Assembly: GCA_017621705.1 (NCBI GenBank)
Contig: JAGASR010000017.1
Span: 1 to 64,000 of the forward strand
Source: Clostridia bacterium
GTDB lineage: Bacteria; Bacillota; Clostridia; Oscillospirales; UBA644
DNA: 64,000 bases
Reading direction: 5' to 3'
Of the stretch, positions 1 to 10,643 are shown piece by piece (the stretch's first letter is position 1; each line of letters begins with the position of its first letter). A program made the position numbers and the translations under genes. Below the pieces are notes generated by a model. That model searched no databases, was not told the DNA's origin, and was given only the letters and a program-made list of their open reading frames with translations.

Positions 1-78
1 CACTTCTACAATAATGAACGTATTCAGCTCAAAACAAAACTGACACCTCTCGAAAAGCGATGTCAGTTCGTTACTTAA
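1..78 (+). pseudogene. IS3-family transposase, C-terminal end (cut by window edge)
   Basis: Frame 1 is open from the window edge to a TAA at 76-78 and encodes 25 residues containing HFYNNERIQLK and LTPLEKR. This is the typical end of the integrase (rve) domain of IS3-family OrfB transposases, where the last lines read YYN.ERIQ..L..L.P...R. Only the C-terminus is in the window, so it is unknown whether the rest is intact. The identification rests on a short but very characteristic motif. Confidence 0.75.
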
Positions 79-141
79 AATTTAATATTTTCTACCTTGG
101 GGGGTGTTTTTTGTACTGTCTGTACAATTTGGGGCAGTACA
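1..141 (+). mobile_element. right end of an IS3-type insertion sequence
   Basis: Downstream of the transposase stop is an imperfect palindromic segment at 112-141. It begins TGTACTG and ends CAGTACA (7-bp perfect arms), which resembles the terminal repeats of IS3/IS150-type elements. The true boundary and target duplication cannot be fixed because the left end lies outside the window. Confidence 0.5.
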
Positions 142-304
142 CAAGCCAGGAAGAATTTTATATTTACAGTCATTCTTCCGTTGTCCGTTAATGTAAAATA
201 TCCGCTGTGTTGTCTCGAATAGGCGAATTTTGTGTCGAGAAAAGAAATCTGCAATATTTTACTTGAAATTTCATAGAAAAATCACAGAGTCGGCTTGAAA
301 ACTA
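142..304. other. intergenic spacer before ribosomal operon
   Basis: AT-rich spacer between the IS end and the rpmG promoter. No ORF with a ribosome binding site, RNA gene or terminator was recognised. Confidence 0.5.
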
Positions 305-333
305 TTGCAATTTACGCCGATTTGTGTTATAAT
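305..333 (+). promoter_or_regulatory. sigma-A promoter of rpmG operon
   Basis: TTGCAA at 305-310 and TATAAT at 328-333 are separated by exactly 17 bp. Transcription should begin near 340, leaving a leader of about 140 nt before rpmG. Confidence 0.8.
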
Positions 334-342
334 ATTTCTACC

Positions 343-416
343 TTGCGTAAAGGTGCTTTATTGAGTTGCGCAAAAATCGGGAAACACGGTATTTACGCAA
401 GCCAGAACACCTTTGC
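343..416 (+). promoter_or_regulatory. structured leader with two mutually exclusive helices
   Basis: TTGCGTAAA (343-351) is the exact reverse complement of TTTACGCAA (392-400). The overlapping segment GTAAAGGTG (347-355) pairs with CACCTTTGC (408-416, one G-U). Both helices use 347-351, so only one can form at a time. An 8-bp self-complementary TTGCGCAA lies between them at 366-373. No T-run follows, so the leader is not a simple terminator; a translational or protein-binding switch is possible. The pairing is visible in the sequence; function is inferred. Confidence 0.5.
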
Positions 417-481
417 TGTGCCGATCCGAAATCTAAACGGAAAGGCGAGAAAGGGAGGCAAATAATTAAGGAGGTGCCGAC

Positions 482-634
482 ATGGGTAAGGACAAAGTAG
501 TACTCGCATGTTCCGAATGCAAACAGAGAAACTACAACACTACCAAAAACAAAAAGAACAATCCCGACAGACTTGAAATGAACAAATACTGCAAGTTCTG
601 CCGCAAGCACACGCTTCACAAGGAAACGAAGTAA
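482..634 (+). CDS. rpmG: 50S ribosomal protein L33
   Basis: Encodes 50 residues, the usual L33 length. ATG at 482 is preceded by AAGGAGGT at the right spacing. The protein has the zinc-ribbon form of L33: CSEC near residues 10-13 and CKFC near 37-40. It is a basic protein of the large subunit near the E site. It is first in the operon and lies 14 bp upstream of secE, an order (rpmG-secE-nusG) standard in Firmicutes. The four cysteines mark it as the zinc-containing paralogue type, so a zinc-independent L33 may exist elsewhere in the genome. Confidence 0.97.
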   Translation: MGKDKVVLACSECKQRNYNTTKNKKNNPDRLEMNKYCKFCRKHTLHKETK

Positions 635-648
635 AGGAGGTCAGACTG

Positions 649-909
649 ATGTCGGAAGAAATCAAAAAATCCGAAGAGCAGAAGCCTGCTAAAGTCGAAA
701 AGAAAAAAGACAAGAAGCCCGGTTTCTTCGCTAAAGCAGGAAAATTCCTCAAAGAACTCAAGAGTGAAATTTCCAAAGTCGTTTGGCCTACACCTAAGCA
801 GGTTTTGAACAACACACTTGTTGTTATCGTCGTTGTAATCCTTTCCGCTGCTTTTATCGGCGCGGTTGACGCACTGTTCAAATTCCTCGCAGGTCTTATA
901 GTGTCTTAA
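649..909 (+). CDS. secE: preprotein translocase subunit SecE
   Basis: 86 residues. The N-terminal third is highly charged (many Lys and Glu). It is followed by the conserved amphipathic stretch FLKELKSEISKVVWPT and one membrane segment near residues 55-80, the single-span SecE layout of Gram-positive bacteria. SecE clamps SecY in the SecYEG channel that exports unfolded proteins. AAAGGAGGT precedes the ATG. It sits between rpmG and nusG, as expected. Confidence 0.97.
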   Translation: MSEEIKKSEEQKPAKVEKKKDKKPGFFAKAGKFLKELKSEISKVVWPTPKQVLNNTLVVIVVVILSAAFIGAVDALFKFLAGLIVS

Positions 910-941
910 CGAGCTAACGAGTTAGTGAGCGGAGGAAAAAA

Positions 942-1463
942 ATGGCGCAGAACGGAAAGTGGTATGTTCTTCATACCTATTCAAGCTACGAAAACAAAGT
1001 CAAATCCAGTCTTGAAACTATAATCGAAAACAGAAAGCTTCAGGATCTTATTTTTGACATCCGCATACCGACGGAATCGGTTGCAGAGGATAACGAGAAC
1101 GGACAGAAGGTCGAAAGAGAAAGAAAACTCTTCCCCGGCTATGTACTCGTTAATATGATCGTCAATGATGATACGTGGTTTATCGTTAAAAACATCCGCG
1201 GTGTTACCGGCTTTGTCGGCCCCGAAGGAAAACCCGTACCGCTTACAGATGCGGAGATCGCCTCTCTCGGAATTATGAAACAGGCAGCGGAAGTAGACTA
1301 CGCCGTTGGGGATTCCGTTAAGATAACGAGCGGATCGCTTGAGAACTTTACGGGTATTGTCGAAGAGATCGACATACCGAACAACAAAGTCCGCGTAGTA
1401 ATTTCTATGTTCGGACGCGAAACACCAGCAGAACTCGAACTTGACCAGATAGAGGTCATCTGA
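942..1463 (+). CDS. nusG: transcription termination/antitermination factor NusG
   Basis: 173 residues. The N-terminal NGN domain starts KWYVLHTYSSYENKVK and carries the LFPGYVLVNM segment (about residues 61-70) and the GVTGFVG loop. A C-terminal KOW domain follows (about residues 121-173, VKITSGSLENFTGIVEEID). NusG binds the RNA polymerase clamp and couples transcription to translation and Rho or pausing. GGAGGAAAAAA precedes the ATG. It is 41 bp upstream of rplK in the same operon. Confidence 0.97.
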   Translation: MAQNGKWYVLHTYSSYENKVKSSLETIIENRKLQDLIFDIRIPTESVAEDNENGQKVERERKLFPGYVLVNMIVNDDTWFIVKNIRGVTGFVGPEGKPVPLTDAEIASLGIMKQAAEVDYAVGDSVKITSGSLENFTGIVEEIDIPNNKVRVVISMFGRETPAELELDQIEVI

Positions 1464-1504
1464 GAGACAATTCATTTCAATAATCTTAAGGAAGGTTAAC
1501 AGAC

Positions 1505-1930
1505 ATGGCTCAGAAAATAGTAGCTTATGTAAAGCTTCAGATACCCGCCGGAAAAGCTAATCCGGCTCCGCCCGTAGGCCCCGCGCTCGGTCAGCACGGT
1601 GTCAACATCGTGGCATTCACCAAGGAATTCAATGAAAGAACGAAAAATGACATGGGTCTTATCATCCCCGTAGTCATTACCATTTATGCGGACCGTTCCT
1701 TCACATTCATCACCAAGACCCCCCCGGCTGCTGTTCTTATCAAGAAAGCATGCGGCATTGAAAGCGGTTCCGGTGTTCCCAACAAGAATAAAGTTGCAAA
1801 GATCACCCGCGAACAGGTTCTCAAGATCGCAGAACAGAAAATGCCTGACCTCAACGCTAATGACGTTGAAGCAGCTGCAAAGATGATCGCCGGTACAGCA
1901 AGAAGCATGGGTGTCGAGGTCGTAGACTGA
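1505..1930 (+). CDS. rplK: 50S ribosomal protein L11
   Basis: 141 residues, the standard length. The N-terminal domain contains [25 protein letters not shown], and the C-terminal rRNA-binding domain ends [11 protein letters not shown]11 binds the GTPase-associated centre of 23S rRNA and is needed for RelA activation and factor binding. AAGGAAGGTT precedes the start. rplA follows after a 66-bp spacer that holds a likely L1-binding hairpin. Confidence 0.98.
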   Translation: MAQKIVAYVKLQIPAGKANPAPPVGPALGQHGVNIVAFTKEFNERTKNDMGLIIPVVITIYADRSFTFITKTPPAAVLIKKACGIESGSGVPNKNKVAKITREQVLKIAEQKMPDLNANDVEAAAKMIAGTARSMGVEVVD

Positions 1931-1942
1931 GGTCCCTAAAAA

Positions 1943-1976
1943 GTGGGAGGATCGTTTGAATCGTCCGAAAAACCAC
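1943..1976 (+). promoter_or_regulatory. ribosomal protein L1-binding mRNA mimic
   Basis: The rplK-rplA spacer contains GTGGGAGG at 1943-1950 and ACCAC at 1972-1976. The outer GTGG/CCAC arms and an inner GGA-CG/CG-TCC helix form a short hairpin with an internal loop. The GTGGGAGG...ACCAC signature is the same as in the L1-binding site of 23S rRNA (helices 76-77), the usual basis for L1 autoregulation of its own operon. Homology to the rRNA site is established knowledge. Binding here is inferred. Confidence 0.65.
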
Positions 1977-1996
1977 ACAGGAGGAATTAATTTAAC

Positions 1997-2689
1997 ATGA
2001 ATAAAGGTAAGAAATATACTGACAGTGCTAAACTCATCGACAGAACCAGACTTTACGATGCCGATGAAGCACTCGGCCTTGTTTGCCAGACGGCTAAGGC
2101 TAAATTTGATGAAACTATCGAAATCCACGTTCGCCTCGGTGTTGACTCCCGTCACGCTGACCAGCAGGTTAGAGGTGCTATCGTTCTCCCGAACGGTACC
2201 GGTAAATCCGTAAAAATCCTTGCTTTCGTTAAAGGCGATAACATCCAGGCTGCTGAAGCAGCTGGCGCAGACTACGTAGGCGGCGCTGAACTCGTTGCTA
2301 AGATCCAGAATGAAAACTGGTTCGATTACGACGTAGTTGTTGCAACTCCCGACATGATGGGCGTTGTAGGTCGTCTCGGTAAAGTCCTCGGTCCTAAAGG
2401 TCTTATGCCTAACCCCAAGGCTGGTACCGTATCCCCCAACATTGCTCAGGCTATCACCGAGCTTAAAGCTGGTAAAATCGAGTACAGACTTGACAAGACC
2501 AACATCATTCACTGCCCCATCGGCAAAGCTTCCTTCGGCGCTGAAAAGCTTCAGGAAAACTTTGATACCCTCATGGGCGCTATCATCAAAGCAAAACCCG
2601 CTGCTGCTAAAGGTCAGTACATCAAGAGCTGCGTTGTAGCTTCTACCATGGGCCCCGGCATCAAGATCAACGGCGCAAAACTTATGTAA
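1997..2689 (+). CDS. rplA: 50S ribosomal protein L1
   Basis: 230 residues, normal for L1. The signature [11 protein letters not shown] lies near residues 137-147, and the ends [19 protein letters not shown] and GPGIKIN are typical. L1 forms the mobile L1 stalk at the E site and represses its own mRNA. AGGAGGAATTAATTTAAC precedes the ATG. A strong terminator follows. rplJ and rplL, which often come next in Firmicutes, are absent here. Confidence 0.98.
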   Translation: MNKGKKYTDSAKLIDRTRLYDADEALGLVCQTAKAKFDETIEIHVRLGVDSRHADQQVRGAIVLPNGTGKSVKILAFVKGDNIQAAEAAGADYVGGAELVAKIQNENWFDYDVVVATPDMMGVVGRLGKVLGPKGLMPNPKAGTVSPNIAQAITELKAGKIEYRLDKTNIIHCPIGKASFGAEKLQENFDTLMGAIIKAKPAAAKGQYIKSCVVASTMGPGIKINGAKLM

Positions 2690-2721
2690 TTTTGCCCTCA
2701 GGGTTCTGAATTATAGATATC

Positions 2722-2758
2722 AACGGATGGTCGTAACCGATCATCCGTTTTTATTTTT
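2722..2758 (+). terminator. terminator of rpmG-rplA operon
   Basis: AACGGATGGTCG (2722-2733) pairs with CGATCATCCGTT (2738-2749), with one G-T, and is followed by a T-rich tract. Ends the ribosomal operon. Confidence 0.85.
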
Positions 2759-2759
2759 C

Positions 2760-3027
2760 TTGACTTTTCAGATAAAAAATGGTATACTGTTCAGAAATCA
2801 GAAATATTTTCCGTCATCTGATTTTTCGGTTGTTTTCTCGCTGTTTTTACAGTTGGTCTGCTCCGTCAGATATGCGCAGTTATCGGCATTTCTGTTGGTT
2901 TTTATCCCCGGTTCAAGTTCGCACCAACCGTCTTTCTGATGAACGCAATCTTTTTCGCATCTTATATTTTGCATAAATACCTCGTATATATTTTTTTATA
3001 GTTTAACTCGTTTTCTTGAAAATAAAC
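2760..3027. other. intergenic region, nothing recognised
   Basis: AT-rich spacer before the DUF6873 gene. Small open frames cross it, but none has a convincing ribosome binding site or protein-like composition. A promoter for the next gene must lie here or further downstream, but no clear -35/-10 pair stands out. Confidence 0.4.
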
Positions 3028-3705
3028 ATGATTATTTTAACATCTTCAAAAATGCCGCAGGCTGTGCGTTCATATTTTGAGAACGTCTTGTCTCTCCCCG
3101 AAAATCCAGATCTCGATCCGAGAGTAGCTTTCCATACGGATCTTTCGGTCTTTTCTTTCGGCAACACTCTCGTCTGCGCGCCGTATATTTTCAGCTTTTT
3201 AAAGGAACGTATTCCTCAATTCGAGCTGATAAAAGGGGAGGAGCCGAAGTCTCCGTATCCGACAGAGGTACTTTATAATGCGGCGCTTGTCGGCAGAAAA
3301 CTTTTCTGCAATATAAAATATACGTCTCCGACGATCCTTTCAGAGTGCGAAAAACGCGAAATTACTTCTGTCAACGTTCCGCAGGGATACGCAAAATGCA
3401 GTACGGTCATTGTTGATGATATGTCGATCATAACTTCCGACAGTTCAATTCAGAAGGCTGCGGAAAAAGAGGGAATAGCTGCTCTTTTTGTTTCAAACGA
3501 AGGGGTTTTTCTTGACGGATATCCGAATGGATTTATTGGGGGCGCATCAACCGTCCCCGAAAAGGAAGTTATTTTTACGGGCGATATCTTTCGGTCACCC
3601 GATGCCGAAAAGATTATCGAATTTATAGAAAAAAGAGGCAAAAAGCCCGTATTTTTTTCTGATATGCCGCTTTACGATCTCGGAAGTCCGATCGTTTTGG
3701 CATAA
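3028..3705 (+). CDS. DUF6873-type protein (GME-fold family)
   Basis: 225 residues from ATG 3028; the frame can also open at TTG 3016. Neither start has a clear Shine-Dalgarno sequence. The body carries the blocks YPTEVLYNAALVG, VNVPQGYAKCSTVIVDD, IITSDSSIQKA and GFIGGAS, which I recall from the DUF6873 family of Clostridia, predicted to adopt the guanidino-group-modifying enzyme fold. No enzymatic activity is known to me. The single Cys in GYAKCST and the acidic VDD are candidate functional residues. It precedes yunB by 48 bp on the same strand. Confidence 0.6.
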   Translation: MIILTSSKMPQAVRSYFENVLSLPENPDLDPRVAFHTDLSVFSFGNTLVCAPYIFSFLKERIPQFELIKGEEPKSPYPTEVLYNAALVGRKLFCNIKYTSPTILSECEKREITSVNVPQGYAKCSTVIVDDMSIITSDSSIQKAAEKEGIAALFVSNEGVFLDGYPNGFIGGASTVPEKEVIFTGDIFRSPDAEKIIEFIEKRGKKPVFFSDMPLYDLGSPIVLA

Positions 3706-3753
3706 ATATAGTCAATTTTAATTTTTGCGCATATACATATAACGGGTGATCAT

Positions 3754-6385
<2,632 letters not shown>

Positions 6386-6397
6386 CGGAGGCAAAAA

Positions 6398-7570
6398 GTG
6401 ATAAGTTTACTTGCAAAATTATTTATCCGCGATCATAAAAAAACGGAACTTCCCAATGTCCGAAACGCATACGGTGTCCTTTGCGGCGGAATGGGCATAT
6501 TTCTGAATATTGTTTTGTTTATCATAAAACTGATAGCGGGAACGCTCAGCGGTGCGATATCCGTTACCGCAGATGCTTTCAATAATCTGACTGATGCAGG
6601 CTCTTCGGTCATAACGCTCATCGGTTTTCGCATGGCAGGTCAAAAACCTGATAAGGATCATCCTTTCGGGCACGGCAGAATAGAATATGTTTCGGGCTTT
6701 ATCGTTTCGATAATCATTATTCTTGTCGGTTTTGAGCTTGCAAAAACGTCAATCGAAAAGATCATTTCCCCCGAGCGTGCTGTTTTTAATACGGTTTCAG
6801 CTTTGATCCTCGGCTGTTCGGTTCTCGTCAAAGCATACATGGCCTTTTATAATTTCAGCGTTGGTAAAAAGATCTCGTCATCGTCCATGCGCGCCACGGC
6901 TCTTGACAGCCTTTCGGACTGTGTTTCGACCGTTGTCGTTCTTATCTGCCTCGTCCTTTCTCTTTTTATTGACGTAAATCTCGATGCTTATTGCGGTCTT
7001 GCGGTTTCTGCATTCGTTCTCTTTTCGGGTATTCGTGCCGCTAAAGAGACGATCGATCCGCTTCTCGGAACTCCGCCCGAAAAAGAATTTATCGATGAGA
7101 TCGCAGATACGGTCTATACGAACGGTAACGGCTCGATCCTCGGTATTCACGATCTTATAGTTCACGATTACGGTCCCGGCAGAACCATGATTTCTCTTCA
7201 TGCGGAGATCTCCGAAGAAGCCGATCTTTTGCAGATGCACGATCTTATCGATAATATTGAACGTAAGCTCCGCGAAAAGCTTCATTGCGATGCTGTAATA
7301 CATATGGATCCGATAGCCGTTCACGATGAAACCGTTTCGGAAGTCAGAGAGTCCGTTTTGAAGATTGTAAAAGATATAGATTCGAATCTTTCCATTCACG
7401 ATTTCCGTATGGTCAAAGGTCAGTCCCATACAAATCTGATCTTTGATGTCGTAATTCCTTTTGAAATAAAGAACGACGAAAAAGCGATCAAAGAAAAGAT
7501 TTCATCGCAGATCAAAAATATAAACGAAAACTACTATGCGGTTATAAATGTTGATAATTCGTATGTTTAA
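6398..7570 (+). CDS. cation diffusion facilitator family transporter
   Basis: 390 residues from a GTG start 12 bp behind ligA, with GGAGGCAAAAA upstream. About six membrane segments occupy residues 25-215. The metal-site signatures are SVTADAFNNLTDAGSS in TM2 and DHPFGHGRIEY after TM3. A cytoplasmic C-terminal domain carries HDYGPGRTMISLHAEI and the HxD pairs usual in CDF proteins. These act as divalent cation (Zn2+, Fe2+, Mn2+)/proton antiporters; which metal is not evident. A longer C-terminal tail (about 80 residues beyond the usual ferredoxin-like domain) is present. Confidence 0.9.
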   Translation: MISLLAKLFIRDHKKTELPNVRNAYGVLCGGMGIFLNIVLFIIKLIAGTLSGAISVTADAFNNLTDAGSSVITLIGFRMAGQKPDKDHPFGHGRIEYVSGFIVSIIIILVGFELAKTSIEKIISPERAVFNTVSALILGCSVLVKAYMAFYNFSVGKKISSSSMRATALDSLSDCVSTVVVLICLVLSLFIDVNLDAYCGLAVSAFVLFSGIRAAKETIDPLLGTPPEKEFIDEIADTVYTNGNGSILGIHDLIVHDYGPGRTMISLHAEISEEADLLQMHDLIDNIERKLREKLHCDAVIHMDPIAVHDETVSEVRESVLKIVKDIDSNLSIHDFRMVKGQSHTNLIFDVVIPFEIKNDEKAIKEKISSQIKNINENYYAVINVDNSYV

Positions 7571-7597
7571 GAACAGGGGCTTGCCCCTGTTCTTTTT
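7571..7597 (+). terminator. intrinsic terminator after CDF gene
   Basis: GAACAGGGGC (7571-7580) and GCCCCTGTTC (7583-7592) form a perfect 10-bp stem, followed by TTTTTT. It begins directly behind the stop codon. Confidence 0.92.
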
Positions 7598-7618
7598 TAC
7601 GTTTTTTGAAATTGGGGC

Positions 7619-7647
7619 TTGATTTATTTCCGTTTCTGTGATAAAAT
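7619..7647 (+). promoter_or_regulatory. promoter of recD2-comF-sdaA
   Basis: TTGATT (7619-7624) and TAAAAT (7642-7647) are spaced by 17 bp and lie about 40 bp upstream of recD2. Confidence 0.6.
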
Positions 7648-7688
7648 ATTATAAAGTATGCAAAACCGTTTATGTAAGAGGATAATAC

Positions 7689-9875
7689 ATGTTACTCGTC
7701 GGCATTGTTGACAGCATAATATTCAAAAATTCCGAAACCGGCTACACCGTTCTTGAGATCGAAACAAAGGACGGACCGCAGACCGTTGTCGGAACTATGC
7801 CGCTTGTCGGAGAAGGCGAACAGATAGAAGTCGAGGGCGAATACGCAAATCATGCGACTTACGGCAGACAGTTCGTCGTCGAGACTTTTTCCAGTAAACT
7901 TCCTGCGGATGAGACTTCGATCTTCAGATATCTTTCGTCGGGTATAGTTAAGGGAATACGCGCCGCTACCGCCAAAAATCTTATCAATGCTTTCGGTCCC
8001 GACACTCTCGATATCCTCGAAACAGAGCCCGAAAAAGTCGCGCAGATCAAGGGAATAACGCTTGACCGTGCGATCAAGATATCCGAACAGATGAAGTCTT
8101 TGACGGGTGTTAAATCCATTCTCATGGGTCTTGCAGGCTTCGGGATCACTCCGACCGTTGCGTTCAAGATCTATAAACGCTGGGGCGCAAGAGCGTATGA
8201 AACGGTTCGTTTAAATCCGTATAAACTCTGCGAAATACCGGGGTTCGGATTCGAAAAGGCAGACCGTATCGCTAGAAAAATGCAGTATGACACAAACAGT
8301 CCGTACCGCATCCGCGCAGGAATAATATATGTTCTCAATCATAATCTTTACAGTAACGGTCATACTTTTCAGCCGCGCGAAAAACTTATCGCAACAACTC
8401 AGGGCCTTCTCGAAACGGGTGCCGATGAGATCGATATAATGATAGATACGCTTATCGAAGAGCGTGTCCTTTTCGCCGTTCCGAAGATCGGAAACACCAA
8501 CGGTATATATCTTTATGGTGCGTATACGGCCGAGGCGTTTATCAGTGAACACGTAGTTCTCGCTTCGAAAATAGAAAGAGAATACCCCGGAGATTTTGAA
8601 AAAGATATAAAAAGAGCCGAAGATGCTCTTGAAATAGAATTTGCTCAGAACCAGAAAGCCGCTGTAAAAAACAGCCTTTGCCATCAGATTATGGTTCTTA
8701 CGGGCGGCCCCGGTACAGGTAAAACAACAACTTTAAACGGAATAATCTATAATTTTGAGCAAAAAGGCATCTCTTTTGCTCTTGCAGCACCGACAGGTCG
8801 CGCCGCAAAACGTATGACAGAGCTTACGGGCAAAGAGGCGAAAACCATTCATCGCCTGCTTGAATACGGAGGTCAGGGCGAGAATGAAATGTTCGGCAAA
8901 AACCGTGAAAATCCGCTGCAGTATGATGCGATAATAATCGACGAAAGCTCTATGGTCGATCTGTTTTTGTTCTCGGCGCTTTTGCATGCGACGACTATCA
9001 ACACCCGTATAATCCTTGTCGGAGACGTAAATCAGCTTCCGCCCGTCGGTCCCGGATTCGTTTTCCGAGATATAATCGCTTCCGGTGCAGTCGAGGTCGT
9101 AGAGCTCAACGAGATTTTCCGTCAGTCTCGAGAAAGCCTTATTGTTACAAATGCTCACGATATAATTAACGGACGTATGCCCGAATGCAGAGATACGAAG
9201 CACGACTTTTTCTTCCTTCCCGTTTCGACGTCCGAGGAACTTTCCATGAAAGTTGCGGAGCTTTACACTTCTCGTCTTCCGAAAGCGTACGGCTACGATC
9301 CGATGACTGATATACAGATAATCTGTCCCACAAAAAAAACGCTCAGCGGAACGGTTAGCTTAAACTCAATGCTCAAAGAGATCGCAAATCCGCCGCGAAT
9401 GAGCCGATACGAAATGACTTTCCGTGATACCGTCTTCCGTGAAGGCGACAAGGTCATGCAGACGAGAAATAATTACGATATTTCTTATGAAAGCGATCTC
9501 GGAACGATAGATCAGGGCGTTTTTAACGGAGATATAGGCAGAATCGAGCAGATAAGCCCCGACGGTGAGAGCATGGTCGTCCGCTTTGACGATAAAAAAG
9601 TTACGTATATGTCAGAAGAACTCGAGGATCTCGACCTTGCGTATGCCATAACCGTTCATAAAAGTCAGGGTAGTGAATGGAACGCCGTTATCCTGCCGAT
9701 CCTTGAGGGGTATGATGCACTTTTTACACGAAATCTTCTTTATACGGCGGTCACAAGAGCGAAAAGGCTTCTCGTTATCGTCGGCTCGTACGACCGTCTG
9801 AAGAGAATGGTCGAAAATAAATTTTCGGATAAACGCTATTGCGGTCTGAAATATATGATTCTGAATCTGCTATGA
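7689..9875 (+). CDS. recD2: RecD2-type ATP-dependent 5'-3' DNA helicase
   Basis: 728 residues. It has an N-terminal OB-like domain, helix-hairpin-helix repeats, and a superfamily 1B helicase core with Walker A GGPGTGKTT near residue 339, motif II IIDESSM, and a C-terminal UvrD-like region with YAITVHKSQGSEW (motif V/VI). This is the long RecD2/YrrC form found in bacteria lacking RecBC and linked to DNA repair and replication-fork maintenance. The final ATGA overlaps the comF start, so translation is coupled. Confidence 0.95.
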   Translation: MLLVGIVDSIIFKNSETGYTVLEIETKDGPQTVVGTMPLVGEGEQIEVEGEYANHATYGRQFVVETFSSKLPADETSIFRYLSSGIVKGIRAATAKNLINAFGPDTLDILETEPEKVAQIKGITLDRAIKISEQMKSLTGVKSILMGLAGFGITPTVAFKIYKRWGARAYETVRLNPYKLCEIPGFGFEKADRIARKMQYDTNSPYRIRAGIIYVLNHNLYSNGHTFQPREKLIATTQGLLETGADEIDIMIDTLIEERVLFAVPKIGNTNGIYLYGAYTAEAFISEHVVLASKIEREYPGDFEKDIKRAEDALEIEFAQNQKAAVKNSLCHQIMVLTGGPGTGKTTTLNGIIYNFEQKGISFALAAPTGRAAKRMTELTGKEAKTIHRLLEYGGQGENEMFGKNRENPLQYDAIIIDESSMVDLFLFSALLHATTINTRIILVGDVNQLPPVGPGFVFRDIIASGAVEVVELNEIFRQSRESLIVTNAHDIINGRMPECRDTKHDFFFLPVSTSEELSMKVAELYTSRLPKAYGYDPMTDIQIICPTKKTLSGTVSLNSMLKEIANPPRMSRYEMTFRDTVFREGDKVMQTRNNYDISYESDLGTIDQGVFNGDIGRIEQISPDGESMVVRFDDKKVTYMSEELEDLDLAYAITVHKSQGSEWNAVILPILEGYDALFTRNLLYTAVTRAKRLLVIVGSYDRLKRMVENKFSDKRYCGLKYMILNLL

Positions 9876-10639
9876 AAAAGATTTTTTCTGTTCTGTCCGA
9901 TATATTTTTTACTCGCCGATGCCCCGGTTGCGGCAATCTTCTTCCCGTTCTTGAAGAAAATATCATCTGTGATGAGTGCCGACCCGATTTTACCGATATT
10001 TCGGATAAACTTTTTTACGTTTCGGAGCTCGAATTCATGAAAGCCGTTTATCTCTTTTCGGGGCCTCCGAGGCATGGGCTTCACCGTTTCAAGTTTCGAA
10101 ACGACGGCTCTGCGGGCAGATTTTTTGCTGACCGTATGTATGAAATGATCTGCAAAGAGAAATTTCTCGATACGGATTGTGTTATCGTCCCCATTCCGGG
10201 AAATGTCAAGGATACCGACCGTGAATACGTTCAGGCGGAATTCCTCGGCAAGCGTATAGCCCGAAAGCTCCGTGTTCCGTTCGTCTGTGACGTTATCCGT
10301 AAGAAAAAATCGGTTCGATCGCAGACCAAATGCCGTACTTTTGCCGAAAGAAAAAAGAATGCGGAAAAAGCGTTTATTCTGAATAAAGAAAATGCAGAAA
10401 AGGTTAACGGCAAAACCGTTCTTCTCATCGATGATATATCGACAACGGGCTCCACTCTTTCGTCTGCCGCCGCTGTTCTGAAAAAGGCAGGCGCGGAGAG
10501 AATTTACGGTATCTGCGCCGCAAAAACCCCGTCTCTTCGGGAACGAAAAAGCAGGTATATTATTCCGTATCCCGATAAAATGAAAATGACAATGGTAAAT
10601 ATAAATGAAGTTGAAAAAATAAAGAAAAGTAAGGATTGA
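9872..10639 (+). CDS. comF: ComF family phosphoribosyltransferase-like protein
   Basis: 255 residues from ATG 9872, which overlaps the recD2 stop. An earlier in-frame start would lie inside recD2. The N-terminus carries a four-cysteine zinc knuckle (CPGCG...CDEC). The C-terminal PRTase fold has the PRPP motif VLLIDDISTTGST near residues 187-199. ComF is linked to DNA uptake in competent bacteria; its association with recD2 suggests DNA processing. The substrate of the PRTase domain is unknown. Confidence 0.88.
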   Translation: MKKIFSVLSDIFFTRRCPGCGNLLPVLEENIICDECRPDFTDISDKLFYVSELEFMKAVYLFSGPPRHGLHRFKFRNDGSAGRFFADRMYEMICKEKFLDTDCVIVPIPGNVKDTDREYVQAEFLGKRIARKLRVPFVCDVIRKKKSVRSQTKCRTFAERKKNAEKAFILNKENAEKVNGKTVLLIDDISTTGSTLSSAAAVLKKAGAERIYGICAAKTPSLRERKSRYIIPYPDKMKMTMVNINEVEKIKKSKD

Positions 10640-10643
10640 TCGT

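Noticed and set aside
2727..2939. Small plus-strand ORF after rplA
   Set aside because: It begins inside the rplA terminator stem, lacks a ribosome binding site and has low-complexity hydrophobic composition.
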